Below are positions 32,987 to 42,436 of a stretch of 47,080 nt of DNA, one piece after another. Under the pieces are notes generated by a model. That model saw nothing but the letters and a program-made list of their open reading frames with translations. It did no database searches and was not told the origin of the DNA. This DNA comes from UBA940 sp031547885. Its GTDB lineage: Bacteria; Bacteroidota; Bacteroidia; Bacteroidales; Rikenellaceae. Made by a program: the position numbers and the translations under genes. The stretch is taken from the NCBI GenBank assembly GCA_031547885.1, contig JAVBRO010000027.1, positions 1-47,080 on the forward strand, written 5' to 3'. Numbering within the stretch: the stretch's first letter is position 1; the number at the start of each line of letters is the position of its first letter.

Positions 32987-33607
32987 TCAATCCTGCCGGA
33001 TAAGCGATTTTATATTCTCGATCAGCATCGCCACGGCCACCGAATTGAAACCGCCTTCGGGGATTATCACGTCGGCGTAGCGCTTGCTGGGCTCGACGAA
33101 CTCCTGGTGCATCGGCTTCACGGTATTCAGGTACTGGCTGATGACCGACTCCATCGTGCGCCCACGGTCGCGGACGTCGCGCAGGATACGCCTCGCAAGG
33201 CGTACGTCGGCATCGGTATCGACGAAAACCTTTATATCCATCTGGTCCCTCAGCTCCTTGTTCTCGAAGATCAGGATGCCGTCGACGATCACCACGCGCG
33301 AGGGTTTCACCAGTTCGGTTTCATCGGTGCGGTTGTGATTGACGAATGAATAGACCGGCTGCTGGATGGGCACCCCGCTTTTAAGCTCCTTGAGGTGTTC
33401 GACCATCATCGGCGTGTCGAACGATCCCGGGTGGTCGTAGTTCAGTTTGGCGCGTTCCTCGAGCGTCAGTTCAGGATGCGCCTTGTAGTAGCTGTCGTGG
33501 CACATCATGGCCACGTGCTCACCCCTGAAAGCCTCCAGAAGTTTCTTTACAAGAGTGCTCTTGCCCGACCCGGTTCCCCCGGCAACTCCGATAACCGTTA
33601 CGTTCAC
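32987..33607 (-). CDS. udk: Uridine kinase
   Basis: A 206-residue enzyme phosphorylating uridine and cytidine for pyrimidine salvage. Walker A GGTGSGKST (about 10-18), HDSYYKAHPELTLEERAKLNYDHPG-like substrate loop (FDTPMMVEHL follows), VVIVDGILIFENKELRD, and RRILRDVRDRGRT for the lid Arg residues. Length fits the family. It is a single gene between a terminator and a repeat-rich leader; no consensus -7 box was found within 60 bases of the start. Confidence 0.96.
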   Translation of the reverse strand: MNVTVIGVAGGTGSGKSTLVKKLLEAFRGEHVAMMCHDSYYKAHPELTLEERAKLNYDHPGSFDTPMMVEHLKELKSGVPIQQPVYSFVNHNRTDETELVKPSRVVIVDGILIFENKELRDQMDIKVFVDTDADVRLARRILRDVRDRGRTMESVISQYLNTVKPMHQEFVEPSKRYADVIIPEGGFNSVAVAMLIENIKSLIRQD

Positions 33608-33610
33608 GAC

Positions 33611-33638
33611 AATTACGAATTAAAAATTACGAATTACC
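33611..33638. repeat. Heptad array upstream of udk
   Basis: AATTACG, AATTAAA, AATTACG, AATTACC on the plus strand, three bases from the udk start codon; it forms its leader. Confidence 0.88.
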
Positions 33639-33680
33639 ATTCAATCGTTTTGTGGTCAAATGTGTGGCTATGCAATATGA

Positions 33681-33800
33681 GTTTTCGTCAGAAATGGGCA
33701 GGTGCAAGGCTTGCGAAGAAACCGAAACCGCAGCATACTGAACGTATGTGAGGATTTCGGATTCGAGCGTAACGAAGCAGATGCCCGTTTATCACGAAAA

Positions 33801-33801
<1 letters not shown>
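33681..33801. repeat. 121 bp imperfect hairpin repeat abutting gyrB
   Basis: The ends are inverted (GTTTTCGTCAGAAATGGGCA at the left; the right end read backwards begins GTTTTCGTGATAAACGGGCA). The inner arms also pair (AAACCGAAACCGCAGCATAC against AATCCGAAATCCTCACATAC), with a five-base loop TGAAC near the middle. The last base coincides with the third position of the gyrB stop codon. It looks like a MITE-like or structural RNA repeat; I recall similar sequences in other Bacteroidetes. Confidence 0.75.
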
Positions 33802-35735
<1,934 letters not shown>

Positions 35736-35747
35736 ATTTTAATTCAA

Positions 35748-35867
35748 AGTGAAGAGTGAAGAGTGAAGAGTGAAGAGTGAATGTGTCGCTGCGCGACTGT
35801 TTTTTAATATAAAAAACTGCGGCACCCGCCGCACCTTCGACTCATGACTCATGACTCATAACTCATG
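35748..35867. repeat. Heptad - hairpins - heptad element between gyrB and ftsE
   Basis: Left array 35748-35782 (AGTGAAG four times, then AGTGAAT). Hairpins follow: GTCGC TGC GCGAC, an A/T-rich stem, and TGCGGC ACCC GCCGCA. The right array is 35840-35867 (ACTCATG, ACTCATG, ACTCATA, ACTCATG). No gene lies in this gap. Confidence 0.85.
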
Positions 35868-35874
35868 ACTAAAT

Positions 35875-36618
35875 TTATTGTTGTCCGAAAATCACGTTGA
35901 TATCCAATTCTTCGATGCAGCCTTTATTAAAACGTATCGTGCGGGAGATGTATTGCTGGATATTGGCCACATTATGCGTCGACATGACGATGGCGCAGCC
36001 GCCGTCGGCGATGCTGCGGAAAAGCGTCATGATATCGTCCGCCGCTTCGGGGTCGAGGTTGCCCGTAGGTTCGTCGGCCAGTATCACGTCGGGCTTGTTG
36101 AGCAGCGCGCGGGCGATGGAAAGCCTCTGCTGCTCGCCGCCCGAAAGTTCGAACGGCATCTTGTACTCCTTGTTCTTGAGTCCCACCTGATTCAGCACCT
36201 CGTCGATGCGGTGGAGCATATCGCCCGTGCTCTTCCAACCAGTGGCCTTCATCACGAACTTCAGGTTCTCGACGACGTTGCGGTCGGTCAGAAGCTGGTA
36301 GTCCTGGAAAACAATACCCAGCTTGCGCCTCAACTGGGGGACATCCCTGCGCCGGAGCGTCGTGAGGTCGAATCCCGCCACCACGCCTTCGCCTTCGAAC
36401 AGCGGCACCTCGGCGTACATGGTCTTGAGCAGGGTGCTTTTGCCGCTTCCGACACGCCCTATCAGGTAGACCATCTCGCCCGGAGCGACCGTCAGGTTGA
36501 TACCCGAAAGGGTCATCTCGCCGTTCCTGCGGTAGTTCCTGCGCGTGAGGCGGCGGCCCGCCACCAGCGAGTGATAGATGTTTACGTTCTTAAGTTCTAT
36601 GACGTTACCGTGCGCCAT
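35875..36618 (-). CDS. ftsE: FtsE-like cell-division ABC ATPase
   Basis: A 247-residue ABC ATPase. Walker A is GRVGSGKST (about residues 53-61), the Q-loop is in GIVFQDYQLL, the signature is ELSGGEQQRLSIARALL, Walker B is VILADEPTGNLD, and STHN supplies the H-loop. LRRKLGIVFQDYQLLTDRNVVENLKFVM is characteristic of FtsE, which with FtsX drives periplasmic cell-wall hydrolases at the septum. No ftsX is adjacent, which is a departure from the ftsEX operon of E. coli. The N-terminus has a basic insertion (RRLTRRNYRRNG). Confidence 0.88.
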   Translation of the reverse strand: MAHGNVIELKNVNIYHSLVAGRRLTRRNYRRNGEMTLSGINLTVAPGEMVYLIGRVGSGKSTLLKTMYAEVPLFEGEGVVAGFDLTTLRRRDVPQLRRKLGIVFQDYQLLTDRNVVENLKFVMKATGWKSTGDMLHRIDEVLNQVGLKNKEYKMPFELSGGEQQRLSIARALLNKPDVILADEPTGNLDPEAADDIMTLFRSIADGGCAIVMSTHNVANIQQYISRTIRFNKGCIEELDINVIFGQQ

Positions 36619-36652
36619 CTGGAGTCTTTTTGGAATTGTCGCGATTAACGTA

Positions 36653-36660
36653 CAAAAATA
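36653..36660 (-). promoter_or_regulatory. Bacteroidetes -7 box (TATTTTTG) for ftsE
   Basis: Perfect TAnnTTTG on the minus strand, 34 bases before the ftsE ATG and four bases from the terminator stem upstream. Confidence 0.6.
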
Positions 36661-36663
36661 CGA

Positions 36664-36700
36664 AAAATCCCCCTAAAAACCATAGGTTCCGGGGGATTTT
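36664..36700 (-). terminator. Terminator of the thiamine uptake operon
   Basis: AAAATCCCCC and GGGGGATTTT form a 10 bp stem; an inner AACC ATA GGTT stem may stack on it. On the minus strand it is followed by a T run, ending transcription from pnuC just before the ftsE promoter. Confidence 0.85.
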
Positions 36701-36750
36701 ACGATCATTTTTATCAACAGTTTCCAAAGCGCTAAAACGACTTTAAAATT

Positions 36751-36932
36751 GTCATTCCGAGCGAGTGCGACGCCGTGGCATAAAGCGTGACAAGAGGGTC
36801 TATTGCACGACGAGGAAACTACAATACAATTTGCATGTCCGAAGCGGGTTTATCTATAATGCAGTTCCCTCGTCGCCGAATGTTTACAGAGAACGCAACC
36901 GGCTGTCACGGTTTCGGCTCGCTCGGGATGAC
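36751..36932. repeat. 182 bp hairpin repeat inside the pnuC 3' end
   Basis: The ends are inverted (GTCATTCCGAGCGAG at 36751-36765 against GTCATCCCGAGCGAG read from 36932). Inner segments also pair (CGACGAGGAAACTACA against CGACGAGGGAACTGCA). The pnuC frame runs through the right half and stops inside it at 36850. Confidence 0.75.
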
Positions 36933-37527
36933 GGTAATCATTCTTCATTCGTAATTCGTAATTTTTCATTTGGCGCAGCCAACGGATGTAGCCCGCCACC
37001 GCAAGCACCGTATAAAGGCCGTAGAGTCCCGCCGTGAAGGGTATCCCCTTATAGACGTAGAGCCCGCAGCAAACGACGTCGACGACGAGCCAGACGAGCC
37101 ACTGTTCGACGTATTTGCGCGACAGCATCCACATCGCGACGACGCTCATGGCAGTCGTCGCTGCATCCCAGTAAGGCACCGTGCTGTCGGTCCAGTTTAT
37201 CAGGACCCATAAGATCGCTGCGAATACCGCCAGGCATACCGCCGCAAGAGGCAGCACCAGTTTCAGCGGAGTGTGCGAGATCGGGAACGCTTTTTTGCTC
37301 TTTTTCGGACGGTTGTTCCACACGATCCAGCCGTAGAGGCCAGCCAGAACGTAGTAGACGTTCATCCCCATATCGGCATACAGTCCGGCCTGCCAATAGA
37401 GCGCGCCGTGGACGACGGGCATAATAATCCCCACCACCCAGAGCCTGATGTCAGCCTTGTATTCGAGCCACAGATACAGCAGGCCGAGGCACACGCCGAC
37501 TATCTGCAATATGAGTTTCCAGTCCAC
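36850..37527 (-). CDS. pnuT: PnuC-family transporter, probable thiamine transporter PnuT
   Basis: A 225-residue protein with about seven hydrophobic helices; VVHGALYWQAGLYADMGMNVYYVLAGLYGW and the later TTAMSVVAMWMLSRKYVEQWLVWLVVDVV are typical of PnuC. It lies 44 bases downstream of a TonB receptor that has a TPP riboswitch. By known genome context (TPP-regulated PnuC homologues in Bacteroidetes, named PnuT), it should carry thiamine across the inner membrane, and not nicotinamide riboside. Residues 188-225 are repeat-derived: five heptads (KNYELRMKND), then an inverted repeat (YRHPERAE onward). No thiamine kinase gene follows. Specificity is inferred. Confidence 0.88.
   Translation of the reverse strand: MDWKLILQIVGVCLGLLYLWLEYKADIRLWVVGIIMPVVHGALYWQAGLYADMGMNVYYVLAGLYGWIVWNNRPKKSKKAFPISHTPLKLVLPLAAVCLAVFAAILWVLINWTDSTVPYWDAATTAMSVVAMWMLSRKYVEQWLVWLVVDVVCCGLYVYKGIPFTAGLYGLYTVLAVAGYIRWLRQMKNYELRMKNDYRHPERAETVTAGCVLCKHSATRELHYR
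36936..36970. repeat. Mixed-word heptad array inside pnuC
   Basis: On the minus strand the five heptads are AATGAAA, AATTACG, AATTACG, AATGAAG, AATGATT. Different words occur together in one array, and all are translated in frame as the start of the PnuC tail extension. Confidence 0.88.
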
Positions 37528-37535
37528 CTTATATC

Positions 37536-37563
37536 AATTACGAATTAAAAATTACGAATTACG
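37536..37563. repeat. Heptad array between receptor and pnuC
   Basis: AATTACG, AATTAAA, AATTACG, AATTACG on the plus strand; it fills most of the 44-base gap inside the operon. Confidence 0.88.
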
Positions 37564-37571
37564 AGTCTGCG

Positions 37572-39881
37572 CTAAAAACTTAAAGTTACCGAACCCAGAA
37601 CATTGATCGTCGCCTGGGGGAAGTAACCGGCATAATCCTTACGGACGGGCGTTCCGTTTTCATACTCCACCGCGCTCGAACCCCAGCCGAAACTCGAATA
37701 CTCAGTGCTGAACAGGTTGTTTACGGCAACGCCCAGTTCGAGGTATTTCATCGACGGCAGGGCGAAACGGTAGCTCGCCCGCAGGTTGGTCACGCAGTAT
37801 TGCGGCAGGGCCAGGGCCTTCCGTTCGGAGTTGGTGAGGTATTGTTTGCCGACGTAATTGGTCTGCAGCGCGCCGTAAAAACCGCCCGCGGTGAACGTGA
37901 AGATATTCCCGGCGACGATCGAGGGCGAAAAGGATATGGTAGTGTTTCCCAGCTGGTTGGCAATGGGATCTTCCGCGTAGCCCTCGTCGTTGAGGTACTC
38001 CGTGTAGTCGAGAATGCGGTTGCGGCTGAATGTTCCGAAAACATCCCAGCGGAACCAATCGGTGAACTGCACGCCGAGGGTCAGTTCGGCACCCGCGCGA
38101 AAGCTGTCGGGAACGTTGGCGGCAAGCGGTTCGCCGATATCGTTCAACTGTCCGGTCTGCACCAACTGGTCCTTGTAGCGCATGTAGTAAAGGTTCACCC
38201 CCGCCGAAACCTTTTCGTAAGAGAGTTTATAGCCGAGTTCCCAGTCCATCAGGCGTTCAGGCTCCGGCACCCTGTCGAATTTCGCATCGGTGAAGTCGTT
38301 GCGCGTGGGTTCCTTGTGCGCCACTCCGAACGAGGCGTAGACCGCATGATAGGGGGTTATGTCGTAGTAAACGCCGACTTTCGGGTTGAAAAAATCATAC
38401 GTACGGTTGACGTCGAGGGCCTGCATGGCCTCAACGCCTTCGCGCCAGTCGTAGTTGTCGTTCGTACCGTTTATTTTGTGGCTGATGTGGCGGTACTGCA
38501 CGTCGCCGTATATCGAAAGCCCGCGCGCGACAGTCCACGAAGCCTTTGCGAATATATTCGCGTCGTCTTTGGTTGTGGTGTTGCGGTAGTATTCGTGGTC
38601 GGGATCGAGGTTGTCGTTCACGTAGTTCTTGATCCACGCCACGCGCCCGAAGTGGTCGCCGCCGTAACGGTTCCATGCGCCGCCGGCGGCAAATTCGAGC
38701 CTGTCGCCGCTGTAGGAGACCGACGCTATGGCCCCGCCGAAATTGTTCCACATCTGCTTGCGGCGGACGAGATTCGACGCACTGACTTCCACGTCATTGC
38801 CGTCGGCGTCCTGGATGGTGTAGTTTTCTAGGCCGTACTCGGTCAGTGTGCGGGTGTTCTTGTACTCCTCGTAGTGCCCGTCGCCGCGGGTGTAGTGGCC
38901 CGTCAGGTTCAGATTCCAGCGCTCGGCAAGCTTCTGGTCGACGATGAGCTGCGCATTGTACTGGGTGTAGAAATCCTTCTGGTCGGGATAGAAACCCTGA
39001 ACCGCAGGGTCGTTATCGTTGTCGTCGTCGATAATATTGCCGGCGGCATCGAGTTCATTGCCGAAACGGTCGGTCGCATAGATCTCGCCCGCGGTGTTGT
39101 AACGGCGGCCATAGGTGTCTATCTGTTTTTGCGTAAGTCCGTTCCAGGCGTGGTATGTGGCTTCCTTGCCGCCGAACGTTAGGAGTTTCACGCTGGTCGT
39201 GTGGCCGAAGTATCCGGCTTGAGCGAAGAACGACTTCAGGTCGGCCGATGCGCGGTCGATGTAGCCGTCGGAGCCGATGTTCGAGAGGCGTCCGCTGAAA
39301 GCCCACTTGCCGCCTATAAGTCCCGTGCCGAAACGAATGCTCTCGCGGTGGGTGTTGTAGGAACCGTATGTCCCGGAAATCTCGGCAAACGGTTTGGTCG
39401 AAAATGGCTCGGTCACCATGTTGATGCTGCCGCCGAACGCCCCCGGGCCGTTGGTCGAGGTCCCCACGCCGCGCTGCACCTGCATATCCCCGAGCGACGA
39501 TGCAAAGTCGGGCAGGTTGACCCAGAACAGCTTGTGGGATTCGCCGTCGTTGAGCGGAACGCCGTTTGCGGTGACGTTGATGCGGGTTCCGTCGGTCCCG
39601 CGGATGCTGACGGATGTGTAGCCGATGCCGGTCCCTGCATCCGAAGTGGCGACGACCGAGGGGGTCATCGTCAGCATGAACGGCACATCGGCCACATTGT
39701 CGATACGGTCGATCTCGCCGCGCGTGATGTTCGTGTAGGCGACAGGTGTCCTGTCGCCTGCGCGGACGGCCGAAACGGTGATCCTGTCGAGTTTAACGGT
39801 GCGCATGGAGTCCTTCTCCTGCGCTGATGCGGTGCCCCCAAAAACCAGGAAAGCAGCCGCCAAAAAGCAACTTCTTTGCAT
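37572..39881 (-). CDS. TonB-dependent receptor under TPP riboswitch, probable thiamine receptor
   Basis: A 769-residue receptor. The signal peptide ends TASAQ (about 21). Plug domain about 30-150: VKLDRITVSAVRAGDRTPVAYTNI, VATSDAGTGIGYTSVSIRGTDGTRINVTANGVPLND, MQVQRGVGTSTNGPGAFGGSINM. The barrel follows and ends in an aromatic residue (VTLSF), the usual Bam signal. A TPP riboswitch on the same strand lies 57 bases upstream, so expression should fall when thiamine pyrophosphate is plentiful. With PnuT downstream this gives a two-step thiamine uptake route across both membranes. Confidence 0.92.
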   Translation of the reverse strand: MQRSCFLAAAFLVFGGTASAQEKDSMRTVKLDRITVSAVRAGDRTPVAYTNITRGEIDRIDNVADVPFMLTMTPSVVATSDAGTGIGYTSVSIRGTDGTRINVTANGVPLNDGESHKLFWVNLPDFASSLGDMQVQRGVGTSTNGPGAFGGSINMVTEPFSTKPFAEISGTYGSYNTHRESIRFGTGLIGGKWAFSGRLSNIGSDGYIDRASADLKSFFAQAGYFGHTTSVKLLTFGGKEATYHAWNGLTQKQIDTYGRRYNTAGEIYATDRFGNELDAAGNIIDDDNDNDPAVQGFYPDQKDFYTQYNAQLIVDQKLAERWNLNLTGHYTRGDGHYEEYKNTRTLTEYGLENYTIQDADGNDVEVSASNLVRRKQMWNNFGGAIASVSYSGDRLEFAAGGAWNRYGGDHFGRVAWIKNYVNDNLDPDHEYYRNTTTKDDANIFAKASWTVARGLSIYGDVQYRHISHKINGTNDNYDWREGVEAMQALDVNRTYDFFNPKVGVYYDITPYHAVYASFGVAHKEPTRNDFTDAKFDRVPEPERLMDWELGYKLSYEKVSAGVNLYYMRYKDQLVQTGQLNDIGEPLAANVPDSFRAGAELTLGVQFTDWFRWDVFGTFSRNRILDYTEYLNDEGYAEDPIANQLGNTTISFSPSIVAGNIFTFTAGGFYGALQTNYVGKQYLTNSERKALALPQYCVTNLRASYRFALPSMKYLELGVAVNNLFSTEYSSFGWGSSAVEYENGTPVRKDYAGYFPQATINVLGSVTLSF

Positions 39882-39937
39882 AATAATTTAGTTTTTAAGG
39901 GATTAAACGGGCTTACGCCCCAAAAGATATGCACCAA

Positions 39938-40052
39938 ACTGTTCCCTTCGCCGGCATTACCCGGATCAGGTTCGATGGGTATAATCTCAGCCCTTTCGCC
40001 CGGACGCAACTGCCATACGGCCGCCGCACCAAACTAAGGACACCCCTTGTTT
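39938..40052 (-). ncRNA. TPP riboswitch (THI element)
   Basis: On the minus strand the conserved pieces appear in order: AAGGGGTG at about 40047-40040, GGGCTGAGAT near 39990, then ATACCCATCGAACCTGATC and GGGTAATGCCGGCGAAGGGAA down to about 39940. These are the pyrimidine- and pyrophosphate-sensing halves of the class. An extra GC-rich stem (GCGGCGGCC) sits in the variable helix 3 position. The receptor ATG follows after about 57 bases, so it may act on translation or on early termination; no clear terminator stem was found between. Confidence 0.95.
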
Positions 40053-40058
40053 CGGGGG

Positions 40059-40066
40059 CAAAGGTA
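40059..40066 (-). promoter_or_regulatory. Promoter box of the thiamine operon (TACCTTTG)
   Basis: Perfect TAnnTTTG on the minus strand. The predicted transcript begins near 40052, at the 5' edge of the riboswitch. Confidence 0.75.
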
Positions 40067-40085
40067 AAAAGGAATTTTCTTTTAT

Positions 40086-40262
40086 CTACTTTTTGGTAGG
40101 CAAAAAGTAGCAAAAACCTACCCCATGCACCAAAAAGCTACTTCGTTTTGTCTAAAATGGTACGCCTTGGGCTGCGCACATGGCGACTTCCATTTTAGCC
40201 TGCTACTACGTTTAACGCTTTTTGCTAAATGGGGATTGCGCACAGCCTGACGGCTGTGTTAA
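40086..40262. repeat. Hairpin repeat region, relative of 16557-17030
   Basis: Begins with perfect hairpin CTACTTTTTG GTAGG CAAAAAGTAG (40086-40110) and ends with CACAGCC TGAC GGCTGTG (40241-40258). The middle (CTAAAATGGTACGCCTTGGG, CGCACATGGCGACTTCCATT) aligns by eye with the copy near 16690-16745. No gene lies between the riboswitch promoter and 40283. Confidence 0.75.
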
Positions 40263-40282
40263 GTGACATTTGAGATGACCTT

Positions 40283-42307
40283 CTAGTCGACTTTGACGAA
40301 GACCGAAGCTACACGGCAGATGTTGTAAATCTGCATATAGTGATGCTTGCCATCAGGCGAAGGATAGCTGAAATGCTCGGTTTCAGTGGATTCACGGGAC
40401 TGGCCGCCGAAACGCTCCTCGTCGGTCGACATCAGGATGCGATATTTGCCCGGCGCGGGAACCTCTATCGCGTAATCCGGGATCGAGTGCGACGGATTCC
40501 AGTTGAAGACAAACACGAGACCTCCCCGAGAGAAGACCATCGTCTGGTTGGGTTCGTCCATCTGCAGGCGGAAAGGATAGTCCTCGCACAGGACGCACTG
40601 TTTTTTGACCGCGCCGATCATCGCCCTGTCGAACTCCCACAGGAAAGAGTAGCGCAGGAACTTACTATCCGCAAGCGACCACTGACGACGGGCATGGGCA
40701 TAACTCCAGCCGTTGCCCTCGCGCGGAAAATCTATCCACTCGGGATGGCCGAACTCGTTGCCCATGAAATTGAGGTACGCCTGCCCCCCGGCGGCGATCG
40801 TCGCCAGACGGATCATCTTATGCAGGGCCATTCCGCGCTCGACTGTGATATTCTCGCTACCGCGGTCCATGGCGAAGTACATCTCCTTGTCCATCAAACG
40901 GAAAGCGATGGTCTTGTCACCCACCAGCGCCTGGTCGTGGCTCTCGGCGTAGGCTACTGTTTTGACCGCCGGAAGCCGGTCGGTCATAATGTTCCAGATG
41001 TCCCACACGTTCCACTGCTCATCTGGAACTTCTTTCAACATTTTTATCCAGAAATCGGGGATCGCCATGCCGAGCCGGTAGTCGAACCCCACCCCTCCGT
41101 CGGCTATCGGCAGCGCCATTCCGGGCATGCCGCTCACGTCTTCCGCAATGTTGATCGCGCACGGACGGAACTCGTGGGTCAGGTGGTTGGCGAGCGTCAG
41201 GTATGTCAGCGCGTCGGAGTTGATGTCGGGACCGAAGAATTTGTCGCGCGAATCGAACTCGGTGTAGCCATGGTGGTGATATATCATCGAAGTGACGCCG
41301 TCGAACCGGAAACCGTCGAAGCGGAATTCGTCGAGCCAGAACTTGACGTTCGAGAGCAGGAAGTGGGTCACTTCGTCTTTCCCGTAGTCGAAAAGCATGC
41401 TGTCCCAATGCGGTTGATATCCGGCCGGACCTGCTTTGGAGTATTGGTGGTCGCTGCCGTCGAGTTCGTTCAGCCCCTCGTTCAGGTTCTTCACGTAGTG
41501 GGCGTGCACGAGGTCCATTATGACGGCGATGCCCATTTCGTGGGCGCGTTTTATGAGCGCCTTCAACTCATCGGGCGTCCCGCTGCGCGAACTGACCGCG
41601 AAGAAGCTGGAGACGTGGTATCCGAAGCTGCCGTAGTAGGGATGCTCGGCCACGGCCATAAGCTGCAGGGTGTTGTAGCCGAGCTTTTTGATGCGCGGCA
41701 GAATATTCTCGGCGAATTCAGTGTAACTGCCGACCCCCTCCTTCTCCTGCGACATCCCGACATGGGCCTCATATATCAGCAACGGTCCGAGCGCCGAAAT
41801 ATCGAACGCATCACCGCCCCAATCGAACGGCGCGGGCGGATTCCAGAATTGCGCGGTGTAATCTTTGGTCTGCTCGTTCTGCACTACGCGGCGGGCATAG
41901 GCCGGAATGCGGTCGTGCCAGCCGTTGCGCCCATGCACGTGCATCTTGTATAACGAACCGTGGACGAGCCTGCCGGCATAGACGGCATCAGGCAAGAAGA
42001 TGCTCCACACGCCGTCAGCACCTTTTTCGAGCCTCAGTTCGGTGCGCTGCCAGCCGTTGAAATCGCCGAAGAGGTAGACGTCGTGGGCCTCGGGAAGCCA
42101 CTCGCGGAACCACCATCCTGCGAGCGATTCGTCGTGCTGGAAACCATACCAGCGGTATCCGTTGGCGAAATCCGACAGCGTGCCGCCGTTCGCGAATCTG
42201 CGCAGCCGTTCGGCGTAGCGCCTGTAACGTTCGTTCACTTCGCCCTCGACCGGCGCGAGCCCTTCGTCCCTCTCCACCATCGGGAGCCTTTTCCGGTTAT
42301 CCGTCAT
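40283..42307 (-). CDS. glgB: 1,4-alpha-glucan branching enzyme (GH13_8, eukaryote type)
   Basis: A 674-residue enzyme making alpha-1,6 branches in glycogen. An N-terminal CBM48 domain (about 60-140; YLFGDFNGWQRTELRLEKG) leads into the GH13 barrel. Catalytic regions: DGFRFDGVTSM (nucleophile Asp), INIAEDVSGMP (acid Glu), AESHDQALVGDKTIAFRLMD (third Asp); DLVHAHYVKN is region I. TLQLMAVAEHPYYGSFGYHVSSFFAVSSR and YHHHGYTEFDSRDKFFG match animal and plant GBE1 proteins better than E. coli GlgB, as is usual for Bacteroidetes. Single gene; no clear -7 box was found upstream. Confidence 0.93.
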   Translation of the reverse strand: MTDNRKRLPMVERDEGLAPVEGEVNERYRRYAERLRRFANGGTLSDFANGYRWYGFQHDESLAGWWFREWLPEAHDVYLFGDFNGWQRTELRLEKGADGVWSIFLPDAVYAGRLVHGSLYKMHVHGRNGWHDRIPAYARRVVQNEQTKDYTAQFWNPPAPFDWGGDAFDISALGPLLIYEAHVGMSQEKEGVGSYTEFAENILPRIKKLGYNTLQLMAVAEHPYYGSFGYHVSSFFAVSSRSGTPDELKALIKRAHEMGIAVIMDLVHAHYVKNLNEGLNELDGSDHQYSKAGPAGYQPHWDSMLFDYGKDEVTHFLLSNVKFWLDEFRFDGFRFDGVTSMIYHHHGYTEFDSRDKFFGPDINSDALTYLTLANHLTHEFRPCAINIAEDVSGMPGMALPIADGGVGFDYRLGMAIPDFWIKMLKEVPDEQWNVWDIWNIMTDRLPAVKTVAYAESHDQALVGDKTIAFRLMDKEMYFAMDRGSENITVERGMALHKMIRLATIAAGGQAYLNFMGNEFGHPEWIDFPREGNGWSYAHARRQWSLADSKFLRYSFLWEFDRAMIGAVKKQCVLCEDYPFRLQMDEPNQTMVFSRGGLVFVFNWNPSHSIPDYAIEVPAPGKYRILMSTDEERFGGQSRESTETEHFSYPSPDGKHHYMQIYNICRVASVFVKVD

Positions 42308-42384
42308 CGTTACGGTTCGTTAAAAGATCAAGTAATAAAGTTAAACAATTTTGCCGTAACCCGCAACCTTACGCCCAATTTTAT

Positions 42385-42392
42385 TATATTTG
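42385..42392 (+). promoter_or_regulatory. Bacteroidetes -7 box (TATATTTG)
   Basis: Perfect TAnnTTTG, 44 bases before the peptide transporter start. Confidence 0.6.
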
Positions 42393-42436
42393 TGACAATT
42401 CACCGAAAAATCATCTAATCTAAATAATTAAATTTT

